Source of the DNA: Wurfbainia villosa
Taxonomy: Eukaryota > Streptophyta > Magnoliopsida > Zingiberales > Zingiberaceae
Direction of reading: 5' to 3'
DNA length: 64,000 bases
Assembly: GCA_025175895.1 (NCBI GenBank)
Contig: CM046004.1
Coordinates: forward strand, 1,674,001-1,738,000
Below the pieces are notes generated by a model. It saw nothing but the letters and a program-made list of their open reading frames with translations, did not search any database and was not told the origin of the DNA. This document shows, one piece after another, positions 14,095 to 26,607 of the stretch; positions within the stretch are counted from its first letter, which is position 1, and each line of letters opens with the position of its first letter. Position numbers and translations under genes: made by a program.

Positions 14095-14571
14095 TTAATT
14101 GTTTTCGTACCAATCTCCCTGGAACCGTATCGAGCACAGAACCTGAGCCAAAAGAGAACACCAGTCCTGTGAAGGAGGAGCTTCCACCAAAAACCAAAAG
14201 AAGACCTTGCTTTTTCGCCAAGGATTCTCGAATTCACTTGATGCAAGTGGGGAATCGAGCCGGAAAGCCGCGAGGGGAGGCGGGCAGTACCCTATCCGAC
14301 GCCCGACCGGTTCCCGACCTGCACCAAGCGAACCCGAGAGTGCGGCGACGATATCAACGGAAGGGGGGGGGAGGGATCGGACCAAAGAAAGACTGAGAAT
14401 AGATCGAATCGAAGCTCCACTGACTAAGAGGACGCTCGGCGTGGGCAAGCGGAGGAGGAAGGACCGTGGTGGATTTAAGAAGCAGGCGAGCGTCGGAGTC
14501 GTCGGCAAGAAGAAATCCTCCCTACACGCAGCCGCGCGTGGGCATCCACCTCCCTCACGTGCATGTACCAC
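14095..14571 (-). other. GC-rich block, possible 5' end of an unknown transcript
   Basis: Composition rises sharply here and the minus strand has a 158-codon open frame, but the translated text is low-complexity (Pro, Leu, Ser, Arg) with no family motif. A TCACGTGC G-box-like site lies near 14556. It could be the first exon or 5' UTR of a noncoding or decayed gene running toward 13.5 kb. No product is assigned. Confidence 0.2.
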
Positions 14572-14628
14572 TTCCGGTAAAATGAAGTCTATCTCCGCGA
14601 CTATTTTTATTTTATCTCATCGTCTATT

Positions 14629-14632
14629 TGTT

Positions 14633-14662
<30 letters not shown>
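14629..14662. repeat. (TTTTG)n simple repeat
   Basis: Five to six TTTTG/TTTG units in a row within a T-rich tract. Confidence 0.85.
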
Positions 14663-14664
<2 letters not shown>

Positions 14665-15079
14665 TATTTTTGCCTTCTAATTTTAATCGTGTTCTATTCG
14701 AGAATATTACCAGATAAATGAATGAAAATGATAGGATAAATACTTAATAATTCCTACTTTGAGGACGAAATGGAATCCTGAAAGAGGCAAAAACCGGAAA
14801 TAAAGCAACTTTAATTGTAAAAGCAGCTTAAAAAAGCGAAAAGAAAGATATACGAGATGAGGTGTGTGGTTGCCAGTTGCCATCTCTGGCTTCCAGAGGA
14901 TTCATGCAATTATTTAGTAGCTCAAAGGGAATAAGAATATAACTACTATTTGATAATGGGAATAAAGCTGAACTTCGAGGTTCTCGGAGACACAGCACAA
15001 GGGAGAGCATATATATTTCTTTGTGAAACATTATTTAACTAAATAATAAATACCGATGCTGCCTGACTAGATGCCAAAG

Positions 15080-15082
<3 letters not shown>

Positions 15083-15119
<37 letters not shown>
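15083..15119. repeat. (TA)n microsatellite
   Basis: About 18 uninterrupted TA units. Confidence 0.95.
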
Positions 15120-15122
<3 letters not shown>

Positions 15123-15280
15123 GTTGCTAAAAACTGAAAAAAAAGTAGGAGATTACCATGGCCAACTTTATATAATCCATGTATTGTATATGATCAGTTA
15201 TTCTAAACTAAAGGGTTGTTTGCCCGGATCATGAGCTGCAATTGTATGAATTGTAAAGGAGTTATGGCCACAAAAGATTG

Positions 15281-15455
15281 AAATCCATCGTAAATAACGA
15301 AAAGTTTTATGGACTATTTTGATGTGATGATTAAGATATATGAAGGTTATTTGAATCTAGAAAAAAAAATTTAAATCTCTTCCGGAATTGATTCTTATTT
15401 TATTCGTAAGTTCTACCATATCTTAACCACCATGTCATCTCCGTGGAGACAAACT
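15281..15455 (-). mobile_element. SINE-like repeat, family A, copy 1 (minus)
   Basis: Read on the minus strand this shows a head resembling a Pol III A box (CATGGTGGTTAAGATATGG), a B-box-like stretch, an oligo-A tract and the same tail words as copies at 15545-15720 and 48357-48540. It lies in inverted orientation to the neighbouring copy 100 bases away. The tRNA-derived SINE assignment is inference from box-like motifs and recurrence. Confidence 0.5.
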
Positions 15456-15544
15456 AACTAAGTTCGTTTATGGCTCATTCGCCCTATAAGGATTGTATCC
15501 TATTATTATCCCATGACCTCTACCTGTGAGGATCATGCTTGGTT

Positions 15545-15725
15545 GTCTCCACGGAATGGCGTGGTAGTTTAAATATGATGGTGCTTATAAAAATGACATT
15601 GGTCAATTTTGGAGAAGGTCTAAATTTTTTTTTGAATTCAGATGACTCTCACGTATTTTGATCATCACATTAAGATACATAGGGTCCTCCATAATTTATC
15701 TCTCTTATAATAATTGTGGAACAAA
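15545..15725 (+). mobile_element. SINE-like repeat, family A, copy 2 (plus)
   Basis: Head GGAATGGCGTGGTAGTTTAA, a middle with TCAATTTTGGAGAAGGTCTAA, an oligo-T run, then GAATTCAGATGACTCTCAC and a tail ending near TTATCTCTCTTATAAT. The order matches the 48.36-kb copy. The family assignment is inference. Confidence 0.5.
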
Positions 15726-16394
15726 TTGATATAGATCGTTAGATTGATGATTCTATGACTGGTTCATATGAGAATCGTACTTAGTTATGGTCTATCAAAT
15801 ATATACTGAGTCATATGAATATTTTAGGAGTTTCTATGGAAAGAATCCGAGTGGCCATTTGCATGTGAAATTAACTCTGACACTTCAATATTAACATTAA
15901 TTCATTAACTCTTCATCCACTGTAACTACTAACTCCATAATATCAACATTAACTAATTTGCTAATAATACAATCATTAACTCCAATAAGCATTATCCAAC
16001 TGTATATCTATAACCAAGTCAATATTAAGTTTGCCAAAAAAAAAATTGTTGACGATCCTTTCTCTCTCTTTTTTTTCCTTTGCCGGTAATTTTATTAAAT
16101 TTTGTCGATAAAATTAAAAAAAAAATAAAAATTAGCACATGTTAAAATTTTACAAAAGAAGATACTACTAAAATGAATTTTGGATGGTATTATTTTAATT
16201 TTGAGAGGTCAATGTTAATTTTGGCCTGTAAAAATATCAAAAATATTAATCAAAATTTATTTTGGCTAATAAATGATTATGATTACCCATCAAAATTTAT
16301 TGGGTCAAAATTTTTTACCAAGATTAAATTTATGGATAATCCTTTCTAATTTTCTCATGTTGAGTTTTTAAAATTTTTAAATGCATTGTGAAAA

Positions 16395-16530
16395 AGATTA
16401 GAACTGTCAATCTAGCGGTCTCCTCGCCTCGACCTCTCAAGATTTGAAAGAAAATAAATCATCGGAGAATTATGCCTATGAAGGTAATAGGTGACCATCT
16501 GAGTTCGAGATAAGATTTTAAATCGTTTTC
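16395..16530. repeat. Dispersed repeat shared with 42.2 kb, copy 1
   Basis: The stretch AGATTAGAACTGTCAATCTA... with CCTCGACCTCTCAAGATTTG and AATAAATCATCGGAGAATTA reappears in diverged form at 42222-42345. It has no coding content and its class is unknown. A sequence GTTCGAGATA near 16503 could be a decayed Pol III B box. Confidence 0.5.
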
Positions 16531-17691
16531 GAAATCGATTTTTATCCATTGTATAAATTTACTCATTGATTTACCAACGTGTCCCATCCATAAAATTAAA
16601 ATTTTCAAACATAGATAACTGGAGTGGTAAGAGAGGGGGTGGATAATAACTTTTGATTCTATCATTTTTACAAAACAGGTTCTTACAAATTTGTTTTCAC
16701 AAGTATCATAAACAAAATACAAATATACAAATATTCAAATAATATTGAATATGATCGAAATAAACACTTTTTCTTGCTTTTGGTTGCTCCTTGGAGGCTT
16801 TACAATACGCCAACACTTCCCCACCATTCTTTCAAAAATTTCACAAAACTCTCTTTTATAAAATTATTATTCGTAATTGAAATCCGTCTATTAATTGACC
16901 GTTTAAATTTTTAAATATAGTTTGAGCTTTATTTACTCAATAACTCTTTCTAATTACTAATTAGCGATAGACTATAAAATCTATTATATAATTTTATACT
17001 CTAAATTTACTAGATAGAGAATTTAGATTTTTTTTTAAAAAAACTGTCTATCTATTATAAATAATAATAATAACTCTTTGTGGCTTAATTTAATCCGAAG
17101 TTCTTATTTATAGTTGGCGTTTTCTACGTGGCCTAACTTTGCTTGACTTATTGCTTTCGACTCGAGCACATTAATCACACTTAATGTGACGTTTTAAACA
17201 TATATATTGAAGATGACGAAAATTATATGAAATGTTCGGTTTTTAATTTTCCTTGATTTTTTTTTAAGAAAATTTTGTTTTCTAATTATGGCATCATTTT
17301 AAAGATTTAAAATGAAAATTTAACGTGTACGTTGCCTAAATATAAAGTTTATCTCATTTTTTTCTTAAAAAAAAGAATAAATATTTGCTAATTAATTTAG
17401 TTAAAAGTATTAACGTAATTGCCAGTTAATCCCTACAATTCACGTAATTGCCGACACGGAAAAACTTAGCTGGAGGCGCCGACTCATTCGGTGGCCAAAC
17501 ACGCTTCGTTAGTCCACTAGTTCGGTGCCTGTCCGGTTTCCGACCTTTGTCGCTGCTCTCGTTTCTTCAGTCTGTTCTTCGATTCCTGGCCCATTTCTTC
17601 CTGATCGATGATCCGGAAGTAAAGGGCGAAATTTGCCTACCAGTAGCAGAAGGGGGGCGACTTAGCTGCTGCTAGCTGCTGCAAGGAGGAG

Positions 17692-19730
17692 ATGGCCAAG
17701 GGGTTCAGGAATCCCAACCTCAACCGCGCAAGGCCGCTAGGTTACTGGATCGGCTTGGCTGCTGTGTTCGTCCTGGTCTGCTTCAGCTACCTCACCATGT
17801 CGAGGACTAATACCATGCGCATACCTGTCGGTAAGCAGTCGGTTTTCCTTTTTCACCTGGATTTTCATATGCCGTCATTGCTTGCTTTCTCAAAGCTTAC
17901 TGGTTTTGCTGCGGACTTGCTTCCGTGCGCACCGTCCTAAAAATTTAGGGGCATGAAGTTTCAGATCTTCTGGGATGTTCCAGCAAAAAAAAAAAAAAAA
18001 AAACAGATCTGAGTGTAATAGGATACTCTTGTTTCTTAGACATGAAAAAAAAAAAAAAAAAAGGTTTCTTTGACTTGATTTATTGAAACTTTTTTAGTGG
18101 TTTTGTTTCTTGAATAGGAGGGGTTGATCATTGTTCTTCAGTGCTGTGTTACCTGGCTTTTAGGTCACTTAACATAAGTGTATATCTTTCTAAGTCGATT
18201 CTTGAATCAACTGCACAAAATTCGAAATAGGATATTTTTCTAACCGCCGGAAGCTGTGGCCATGGAATTAAATATGAAGCTCCATCTCTCTTTTTCTACT
18301 TAAGAAGAAAAAGGAAAGGGTTATTAGCTAGTTTAGCTCATGCTTGCTCAAGTCCCCATGTCTTCTTCGTGGGGCTCATCGCAAAGAGCAAGAAAATACC
18401 AGAAATTAGATCTCGTTAAGTTACTTCATATTTGATCTTCTCGCATTTTGTTCGATAGTTTAATATCAAAATGCTGACTTTGAGTTTCAACCTCTAAATC
18501 AAAGTTCAAATGTAATGTAAAGGTGGACCTAGTGAGTTTGTGAAGCATGTGGAGAGGAAGCCTATATGTGATCTCTCAAACAACAAATCTGATATCTGTG
18601 AAGCCAATGGGGATGTCAGGATCATCGGCAAAGACATCAGGATGGTGTTTGTTGCCCCTCAATCCATTGACATCAAAGAAAATGATTCATGGACGATCAA
18701 GCCTTATGCTCGGAAGTGGGATGCAGGATCTGGTGCTCGAGTTCGACCAGTGACACTGAAACTAATCGATGGACACCCAGAAGACAAACCCTGTTCAATC
18801 AACCACACTGTCCCTGCAATGGTATTTGCAATTGGTGGCTGGTATGGGACCAATTACTTCCATGATTTCGTCGATGTGCTGGTTCCTCTATTTGAGACTG
18901 CTCATCCTTTTGGGGGAGAGGTTCAGTTCCTCATAGCTAACATGGACCCTCAATTTATGAACAAGTACAAGTTGTTCTTCAAGAAGCTTTCAAGGTATGA
19001 GATCATTGACTATGATAATGATGATAGAATCCGATGTTTCCAGCATGTCACCCTCGGGCTTAGATGCACAAGCACGGATGACTTCCAAATGGAGCCCTCC
19101 AAATCCCCTCATGGCTACACAATGTTCCACTTTGCGAATTTCATGAGGAGTGTATTCTCGCTTGAGAGAGAGTATCCTGTGAGTCTCAAGGATGCGGGCC
19201 AATCGAAGAAACCAAAGCTCATGATCATAACCAGAGCCAACACAAGAAAGTTCATGAATGTAGAGGAGATTCTGCATCTAGCTCAAGAGGTGGGCTATGA
19301 GGTAGTGATCGCCGAGGGGGACCCTGATCTCTCTAAATTTTCACGCATTGTGAACTCCTGCGATGTGCTTATGGGTGCTCATGGTTCGGCGCTCACCAAC
19401 ATGGTGTTCCTCCCTACAAATGGTGTGGTGATTCAAGTAGTGCCTTGGGGAAATTTGGATTGGATTGCTGGACATTACTTCCGGGAACCGGCAAAACAGA
19501 TGAAGCTAAACTATTTGGAGTACAGTATCAACGAGGAGGAAACAACCCTGACCGAGCTGTATCCAAGAGACCATGCAGTGTTCAAGGATCCAATGTCACT
19601 GCATCCTCAGAATGCAAACTGGGAGACATTCTCCAGGATCTTCCTGAAAGAACAGAATGTGAGGCTCGATGTGAAAAGGTTTAAGCCCTTCCTGGAACAT
19701 GCACTCCAAATTCTTGGTGAACAACCATGA
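17692..19730 (+). CDS. GT61-family Golgi glycosyltransferase A, 2 exons
   Basis: Exons 17692-17830 and 18523-19730 join in phase (G|GT) to give 448 residues, normal for the family. The N-terminus is a type II anchor: short basic tail, then a hydrophobic span at about residues 17-37. The lumenal part carries GT61 marks: paired Cys in KPICDLSNNKSDICEANGDV, HTVPAMVFAIGGWYGTNYFH followed by DFVDVLVPLF, and MGAHGSALTNMVFLP near residue 330. The plant clade adds xylose or arabinose to xylan, or core xylose to N-glycans; this copy looks closest to the monocot XAT/XYXT xylan clade, but donor sugar and acceptor cannot be read from sequence. The signature here is HGSAL rather than the usual HGAGL. The gene faces GT61 copy B tail-to-tail. 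Confidence 0.9.
17831..18522 (+). other. Intron of GT61-A with two poly-A tracts
   Basis: The 692-base intron begins GTAAGC and ends TGTAAAG. It contains two A18-like runs near 17985 and 18044, each after a similar T-rich or GATCT context. Confidence 0.7.
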
Positions 19731-21787
19731 GTATTTCATTGTTTTTTGTTTTCTTTCCCTAGCTAATATTTATTTTTAGGAATTTGTGGTGTACACTGAG
19801 CTGCAGCTACTCTGGACAGCTAAAATTACTGTTAGCAATTCATTCAAGTTGCAACAACTTAACTTGAGTTCGCAATTTACTTGAAACACCAAATGCTATT
19901 CCTTCAGTTCTGCTTGCATTTAGATTCTTGACACAACATTATTGTTATCTAACTCTATTTTCCTAGCTTTACACCTCGACACGTTATCTACCATCTCCAT
20001 CTTCATGAAAGTAAGCATCCATCTCCATCTTCATGAAAGTAAGCATCTTTATATTGTCTCCTATGCCATGCATTACCTTACAAAATCCACGCAGGGAATA
20101 GATAGATATCTTTATGTGAATGCAACCTTTTTTTCTTTCCTATATTCTTCCATGCATAGTTTAGTTCCAACATTTAGTCATGGGCCAACTTTGTCTGCCA
20201 TGAACGATAATAGGAAAAAGCCGTTTAGTACGAGCAAGATAGTGGAGAGATTGAGTTGGTAAGCAACTAGTCGAGTCTTAAACGGGCTGATGACTCAAAA
20301 CAAATGTGTCATTGTTTGAATTTGAAGTTCTAACCACACACACACACACAAAATATCTCGATTCCATGTATTTTATTTTCTTCATCAAAGGCAAGAATAG
20401 GGCAGACAAAGGGTCATGCACATCTATCCCAAGGATACGATACAATGGTAAAAACGAAGAGACATTCCGCATAATAATACAGTTCGATCCTCTATTGCGA
20501 TATTGTTCGACAATTAATTTAAGAAAAATTCATTCGGACGGCTCTAAGATATTATGTATAATCAAATAAAATATTATAAATTCGAATTCAATTCTAAAAA
20601 AAATATCAAATAATTCGAATTTGATAATGTCGAATATGAATTGCTTCTCAATCTAAAATTTAAAATGGCAAACTTCACAGTGAACGCGATACATGCATCT
20701 TTGTCCCCATTTATCCAGTCATTAAGATAAATTTCCACGGAACTAATTAACAATGAGTCGGATCTGTACGAACTTACTGCTAGATTTTGGCATATTACTG
20801 TAGTCAAGAAGTTAAACAACTAGATTAGATATTAATAACTAAATCCAAACTGATATAAAGGGAAATGATCCCAGCGACGCCAGCAAATCTGAAGAACAAG
20901 AATGGATACATCGCTATAATGGACAAACTCGTTTATGCATGATTAATTCCTATAAATATTGAGATATGCATTTTTTTTTTTTTATCTATCTAAGCTCTTG
21001 GAGTTCAGATTGGTATCCCAAAACTTTAGGTGGAGATTAATTGGTACGCCTCCATCAAGGCAGCAGCCTGCAGGTCGGAGGGAGGAAGCTCTGTGACAAG
21101 CTAAGGTCAAGTGAGTGGACACACCACGAGCCATATGAATGAATTAGTGTGTAAAACCAAAATGAAGATAAAATCTAGTATAGCAATGTCGTAAAGAATT
21201 TCTTATTCTGAGGAGGAGATGAGATGAACTCTGGGGGCTAACCCCAATGATGAAGACTGGCTGGCTAGTAGTAGTAGTAGCAGTCGCTTTTTGATGGTAG
21301 TGTGGTGGTTGGGATGTTGATATGAAAGAGCACCCAACTCTCTGATAGAAATTTTGAGAACAAACTCACCCTCTGACCTTATTGCTGTGGGCTTCTGGTC
21401 AGTTGGTGCCGTCTGTGAAAGCTCCACGGCACCAAATGGACAACAAATTTAGGTGGTGGGCTTCATCTCCTGCCTCACAGTGAGGAAGCTAGCTAGCTTG
21501 CAGAAGGCAGAAAGCAAATTTAATGGAGCGTCCACATGCTCGTCATCTATCGCAATTTGACCTATTGCTTTCGCCTGTGACACCTGGAAGGTTCCTCCAT
21601 CCCATCGTACGTGCTTTGCCAGTTAAAATAGAAGAGATCGATCGGCCTTGACATAATTTCTTTCACAAATCAACGCTCGTTATTTGTAATCACAAGGTGT
21701 TTTTGTTGATCGGCATGGGGACTATCGACAGAGAGAGAAACGAATTGTGGGGTGAAAAATGGGAAGAAATTGGAGAAGAGGAACTGA
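19731..21787. other. Intergenic region between convergent GT61 genes
   Basis: Holds both 3' flanks. It includes a 30-base direct duplication (CATCCATCTCCATCTTCATG) at about 20005-20045, a CA-repeat at 20334-20349, a SINE head-like segment at 20420-20530 and an unassigned single-copy-looking stretch at 21.0-21.6 kb. No coding gene recognised. Confidence 0.5.
20420..20530 (+). mobile_element. SINE-like repeat, family B, head fragment
   Basis: A segment with ACAATGGTAAAAACGAAGAG and ACAGTTCGATCCTCTATTGC matches 36885-36960 closely. The words look like a Pol III A box followed, about 40 bases later, by a B box (GTTCGATCC). Only the head is present here. Confidence 0.5.
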
Positions 21788-23433
21788 TCATTTAGCCAGC
21801 TTGTGGCTGTGACCGTGAGGAAGAAGCTTGAGAGCTTCCAACAGTGTCAGCCGCAGTCTTCCTAGATGGGGCTTCACGTTCTGGTTCTCGAGGTACACTC
21901 GGCTGAGCTCGTTCCATCCTTTCCGGTGGATCGACTGCGGATCCTTGAAGACGGGGTGGTCTTTGGGGTACTGATCGCTCAGCGTGCTCTCGTCGGCCTG
22001 GATGAGGTATTCCAAGTAATGGAGGTCCATCTCCGGCGCCGGAGTTCCGAAGGTGTCGCGTGCGAGCCACGTCAGGTCGCCCAGGGGGACCACCTGGACG
22101 AAGACGGCGCCCTTGGGGAGGAAGACCAGGTTGGCGAGGCCGGCGCCGTGGACGCCCACCATAACGTCGGCGGAGTTGACCAGGCGAGCGAACTTGCCCA
22201 GATCGGTGGCGATCTCAGGCTCCGCCACGCGGACGTCGAACCCCAGGCTCATCGCCATGTCCGCCATCCCCCTCTCGTTGAGCAGCACGCGGGAACCCCG
22301 GCGCGAGATGATCAGTAGGCGTGGCTTCCGCCGCACGTCCCAGGCGTCGTCGCCCGACGGCTCCGCGCGCTCCCGCTCCAACCCGTACGCACGCCGGAGC
22401 ATGGCTTTGAAGTCTGCCATCGAGCGGCCTCCAGCGAGCGCCTTGGAGGGGTCCACGCCGAGCTCCTTGTGGAAGCTCAGCCCGGCAATCACCCGCGGGA
22501 AGCACCGCACTGTGCCGCCGCTGTCGGCGTCGGCATCGATAACCTCGTACTTGGAGAGCTGGCTCAGGATGGCGCCGAACTTGCTCAGCCACCAGGCCTT
22601 GGCGTCGGCCACCATGAACTGGACCTCGCCATTGAAGTGGGCGGCGGTGATGAAGAGCGGGACCAGCACATCAGTGAAGTCGTGGAAAAGGTTACCGGTG
22701 AAGCCGGCGGAAGAGAAGACCACGACCGGCACGGTGTGATTCTCCGTGCAGGCGGCGGGCGGCTCGTGGTCCGGAAAAGGCTTCAGCGTCCACTCCTTGA
22801 CATTGGAGAGGGCGAACTGGTCGTGCTTCCGGGCGTAGGGCTTCACCTTCCATTCCCGCAACGTCAAGGAAGCGGGCAAGAACACGGTCTGCGAGCTCCC
22901 CTTCACTCTCACATCGCCCTCCGCCTTGCAGACGTCGGATCGGCGGCTGGTTTCGACGCAGATGGGTGTCGGCAACTGCTCGGCGATGGCGGAGCTCTCC
23001 TCTGCACGCTTTCCCAATGCCCCATCTTCTTCACCTGTAATCAATGTAACCCACTCGGGATCAAATTGAAGTTCTACGAAGCAATAATTCCAAAATTCAA
23101 CCGATAGAATTACCTTTTATAGCAAGCTTGCGGCTTCTAACAGTCGCCATCTCGACAGAATCCAGCGTCGCTTCCAATTCCGGTGACATCTGCCGCTTAG
23201 CTGAAAAAAAAAAATGCAATTTTTCCTGCTCAATAACAGCGGGAACAGAGCAATTAAGAAGACAGGAACCTAAACACAGCGTAAGAGGGAGAGATCGGAC
23301 TACCATAAGCAGAAGAGGAATAGCGAGCTCTGATGAGAGAAAGGACGCAGAGAGAGAGTAGCATGGAGGATATGATGAAGGCATTGCCTGCTCGCCTCGG
23401 CTCGGCCCTGGAAAAGGCCCTGGTGGACTTCAT
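21788..23433 (-). CDS. GT61-family Golgi glycosyltransferase B, 3 exons
   Basis: Exons (minus): 23433-23304, 23200-23114, 23034-21788, all in phase, giving 487 residues. A type II anchor lies at about residues 18-35 (NAFIISSMLLSLCVLSLI). Exon 2 encodes a 29-residue stem segment that copy A lacks. The catalytic part has PICVETSRRSDVCKAEGDV, HTVPVVVFSSAGFTGNLFHD, VGVHGAGLANLVFLP and a C-terminal block DHPVFKDPQSIHRKGWNELS matching copy A in order. The HGAGL motif is canonical. The coding exon is much GC-richer than copy A. Family role: glycosyl transfer to xylan or glycoproteins in the Golgi; exact activity not readable. The start is the Met before the basic tail and anchor; the frame extends further upstream without a better Met context. 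Confidence 0.9.
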
Positions 23434-26400
23434 CAGCCTTCTTTCTTCTTCTTCTTCTTCTTCTTTCTTCTGACCCACTGATCCACCTCGTTCCTCCGGC
23501 GACCTTTGCTTGTTCTTATAGCAAGCAGACGGAAGCTTCGACCTTTGCCGACTCGGTCTCACTCGGTGATTTGTTTGCTTGCTTGTTTGACCAGGCGAGC
23601 CCACCCCCGGTTTTCCCAGCAGGACACGCCTCGTTCCGCCAGCTAGCGGCCATATTACTATATTAGGAACGGTAAATTTTAGATTCGCCCTTAGATTTTC
23701 ACCCTTAGATTTCATATAATTTTCAACCTTTTAGATAATTTCAACGTCTCGTTCCTCCTCCGTTGGATTCGAGCGAACATTGTTGTTGGCGGTTTCAATG
23801 GGTTCGAGCGAGCAGCAAGAGATAAGAAATTTTTGTTTTTTAATGTCACAACCATAGACATTTGGATAAATTGGAACTGACATCAAATTCAGACGGAGCG
23901 AAGTGATCATACGATTAACGATCGACTGCTAATAAACACACAACCGTAAAACACTTCGGAATTGATTTGATGAACAAATTAGAGAGGAAAATTATTCATC
24001 TCCAAAACTAATTGACGGTAGTTTAATCTTCCTAAACTTATTTGCGTTTAAGTTTTTCCAATACTTAAATATTACATTTTTCCTTTTAAAAATTACTATA
24101 CCGTGTGTTGTTTTATTCTTAAATATCCTTTTAATTTCCTCCGCCTTCTATCTTCTCAGACACCCACCGGCCACCAACACTATGTAGCCAAATTTTTATA
24201 ATACTTAAAATTCACATTCAATTTTTATATTTATCAAAATATATAATTATTTTCAATTATATCATTATTTCACATAACAATCGAAAACATATTTATTTTT
24301 TAAAATACTCCGATCAATTGCATGAATTGTCCATGGCGGACGACCACCATTTGCGGTCATTGTGAAATCACAATCTGACTCTAAAAAAATAAAATTATCA
24401 TATTAGTGATCTTTTTTTTATTCTTCTTATCAATAAAAAAGATAAATTAAAATTTCAAATAACAAATATAAAAGAAGAGTTAATTGATAGTTCAAAATAA
24501 TAAAACCTCCGAAAATTTGACTCGGAACTCGCGGACATTTACGATTGTCCTTGAAGCAACACTTTATTTCATGGTCATGGGAGTATGGAAGGGTATTTAT
24601 TTTATTTTCCAGCGAAGCTCGATCGAGATATACACGAGGAGAGCAGAGAAGTGATGTTCTCCTATTCAGTTCGGTTTGGATTTAATAAATAAAATAAAAT
24701 CAGTTAGTGAATTGCACGTTTTGAATATTTTTTGAATTTAATTAAGTACGATAAATAATTGACCAAGAAAAAACAAATAAAAACCCAAGATGTTTCTCTA
24801 AAATTAATGTTCCTTGGAGACAAAAATCCAAGTGATAATAATTCACAAAGTAGTCGACAATCGCTCATCCTCACGCATTGGTACGTAGATAACCTTGGAA
24901 AAGAATTCCTCACATTCAAAGATACTTTCGCATATATGGTTACTTAAAATTCTCATAAATATGAAATTCTTATCGATTCTACTTTATAAAAAAAATCAAT
25001 TTTTGAGATTTGAATCCATAATTTTTAAATCATCCGATAATGCTTTATCATTGCATCAAATATTAATTAAGATTTAATTTTTATAATTTAGGATTTAACT
25101 CAATGCGAGTGGATATATAATGCAAAAATAATATCAGGAGGTATTTCAAAAATCATTTACAATTACAAAAGCCTATGATATATATCTTCGAAAAGAATAA
25201 AGATCCAGTGTTAAATCTGCTAATATTTTTTTTTTTTAAAAAAATAATCTGATAATTAACCTACTGCAGGTTGATGACAGCTACGAAGAGAATGATTCCA
25301 CGACACAAAGTAGGCTATTGATTGCGAAATAAACAATTTAAGAATAAGCAAATAAAATATTTGCACCTTTACTGTTTGCAAGGATAAAGAAAGAAATATT
25401 CTGAACAGTCCGGTCATATGGAGCATGCAAACATTAATTAAAAATTTATAGTATCATTATATTAATGATTTTTCTATACTTGCTCTATATTTTTAAAAGA
25501 GATATAAATCCTTTACTATTCATTTTCATATATACTTATCAATTGAGCTAAGTTTAAATTTAAACGGGTGGAGGAGACAAAATTGACATTAATTTTCCGA
25601 GTTGTGAGAAATTAAAGAAGCCAAACATTAGAAATTTCAGTGTATGCAAATAGCATCACCATGTGTATGGTATACATAGGTACGTATGTATATACTTATA
25701 CGTCTTTGCCCAAGTGCATTGGAATTCTTCGAGGAATGTCTTCCATGCTAGGCAAACCCAAGGACAAGCAAGTCCAAAAGCATTTTTCATAAAAGAAATG
25801 AAAAAGAAAAGTCGATCGTAGCAAAGTGAAACTTAAGTGAAGAATATTAAATAATATAATTAATACAGCTCAATTTAGTCGATTTTAGTTGTACTGATGA
25901 TAGGAACTTATGTAGTGGATCGATCTTAATTAAATGGTTAACTCGATGACATACTCGTATGGCTCGAGCTAGTTGTAGTTGTCTATATAAGTTGGGTTCA
26001 GTAAGATAAGTCCCGATCAGAATCATGAATAGAATCCAAACATAACATAATTCAGTAAATAGGAAGGAATCCAATCATTTGGTCGAACTAATTATCTCTC
26101 AATTGGGCTTCCCGACATTCAATTGGAAGTTTGCAATTCGACCGTTGAGGAGCACTTTTGTATATCAATATTATATGGCGGTCACATGATAACTCTCAGA
26201 CATTTAATAAAAGTTTCCTGCACTGTTTTCAATATCAGACTCCACAGTCCACTCTCACTGCTTGTTCCTGCTTCTTCTTCTTCTTTTTTTAAATATCAAT
26301 CATTTATTTATTTATTTTATTTCAAATCATAAATTCCAACTATCGTCGACTTCAATAAATTAAATATAAGTGCGAGAGTTAATGATCATCGTCGATTCAG

Positions 26401-26607
26401 CATGCTCAGCTTCGCCACTTGTCCGCGTCGGCGTCGCCGCTTCAGCATGCACGATGAGCTCTTGATTATATATCCCTTTCATCGTGTACAAAAGAAGATG
26501 CCTGTTCGTTTTGTCATTCGGCTGAATCCTTTTAAAGCTCCTGTGGATATATAGATCCTCATCCACATCGCCAGTTATCAAATCGATCGTACCTTCCACT
26601 GGAATTC
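23434..26607. other. Long AT-rich intergenic region
   Basis: Contains the promoter side of GT61-B with a (CTT)n run at about 23441-23466, then 2.8 kb of AT-rich sequence. I see no gene, RNA gene or clear transposon ends. The last 250 bases before 26608 are GC-richer and may be the promoter of the NIP relic. Confidence 0.5.

Larger units (their letters stand above)
13161..17691. other. Intergenic region with repeats
   Basis: No protein-coding gene is recognised. It contains the DR1 3' flank, a GC-rich block near 14.2-14.6 kb, microsatellites, an inverted pair of SINE-like repeats at 15.3-15.7 kb and a repeat at 16.4 kb shared with 42.2 kb. The AT-rich stretch 16.7-17.4 kb shows nothing I can name. 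Confidence 0.5.

Noticed and set aside
14095..14680. Frames on both strands at 14.1-14.7 kb as protein genes
   Set aside because: Low-complexity, composition-driven and without motifs; kept only as a possible transcript end.
22053..23107. Plus-strand frames opposite GT61-B
   Set aside because: Shadows of the GC-rich minus-strand coding exon, which has clear family motifs.
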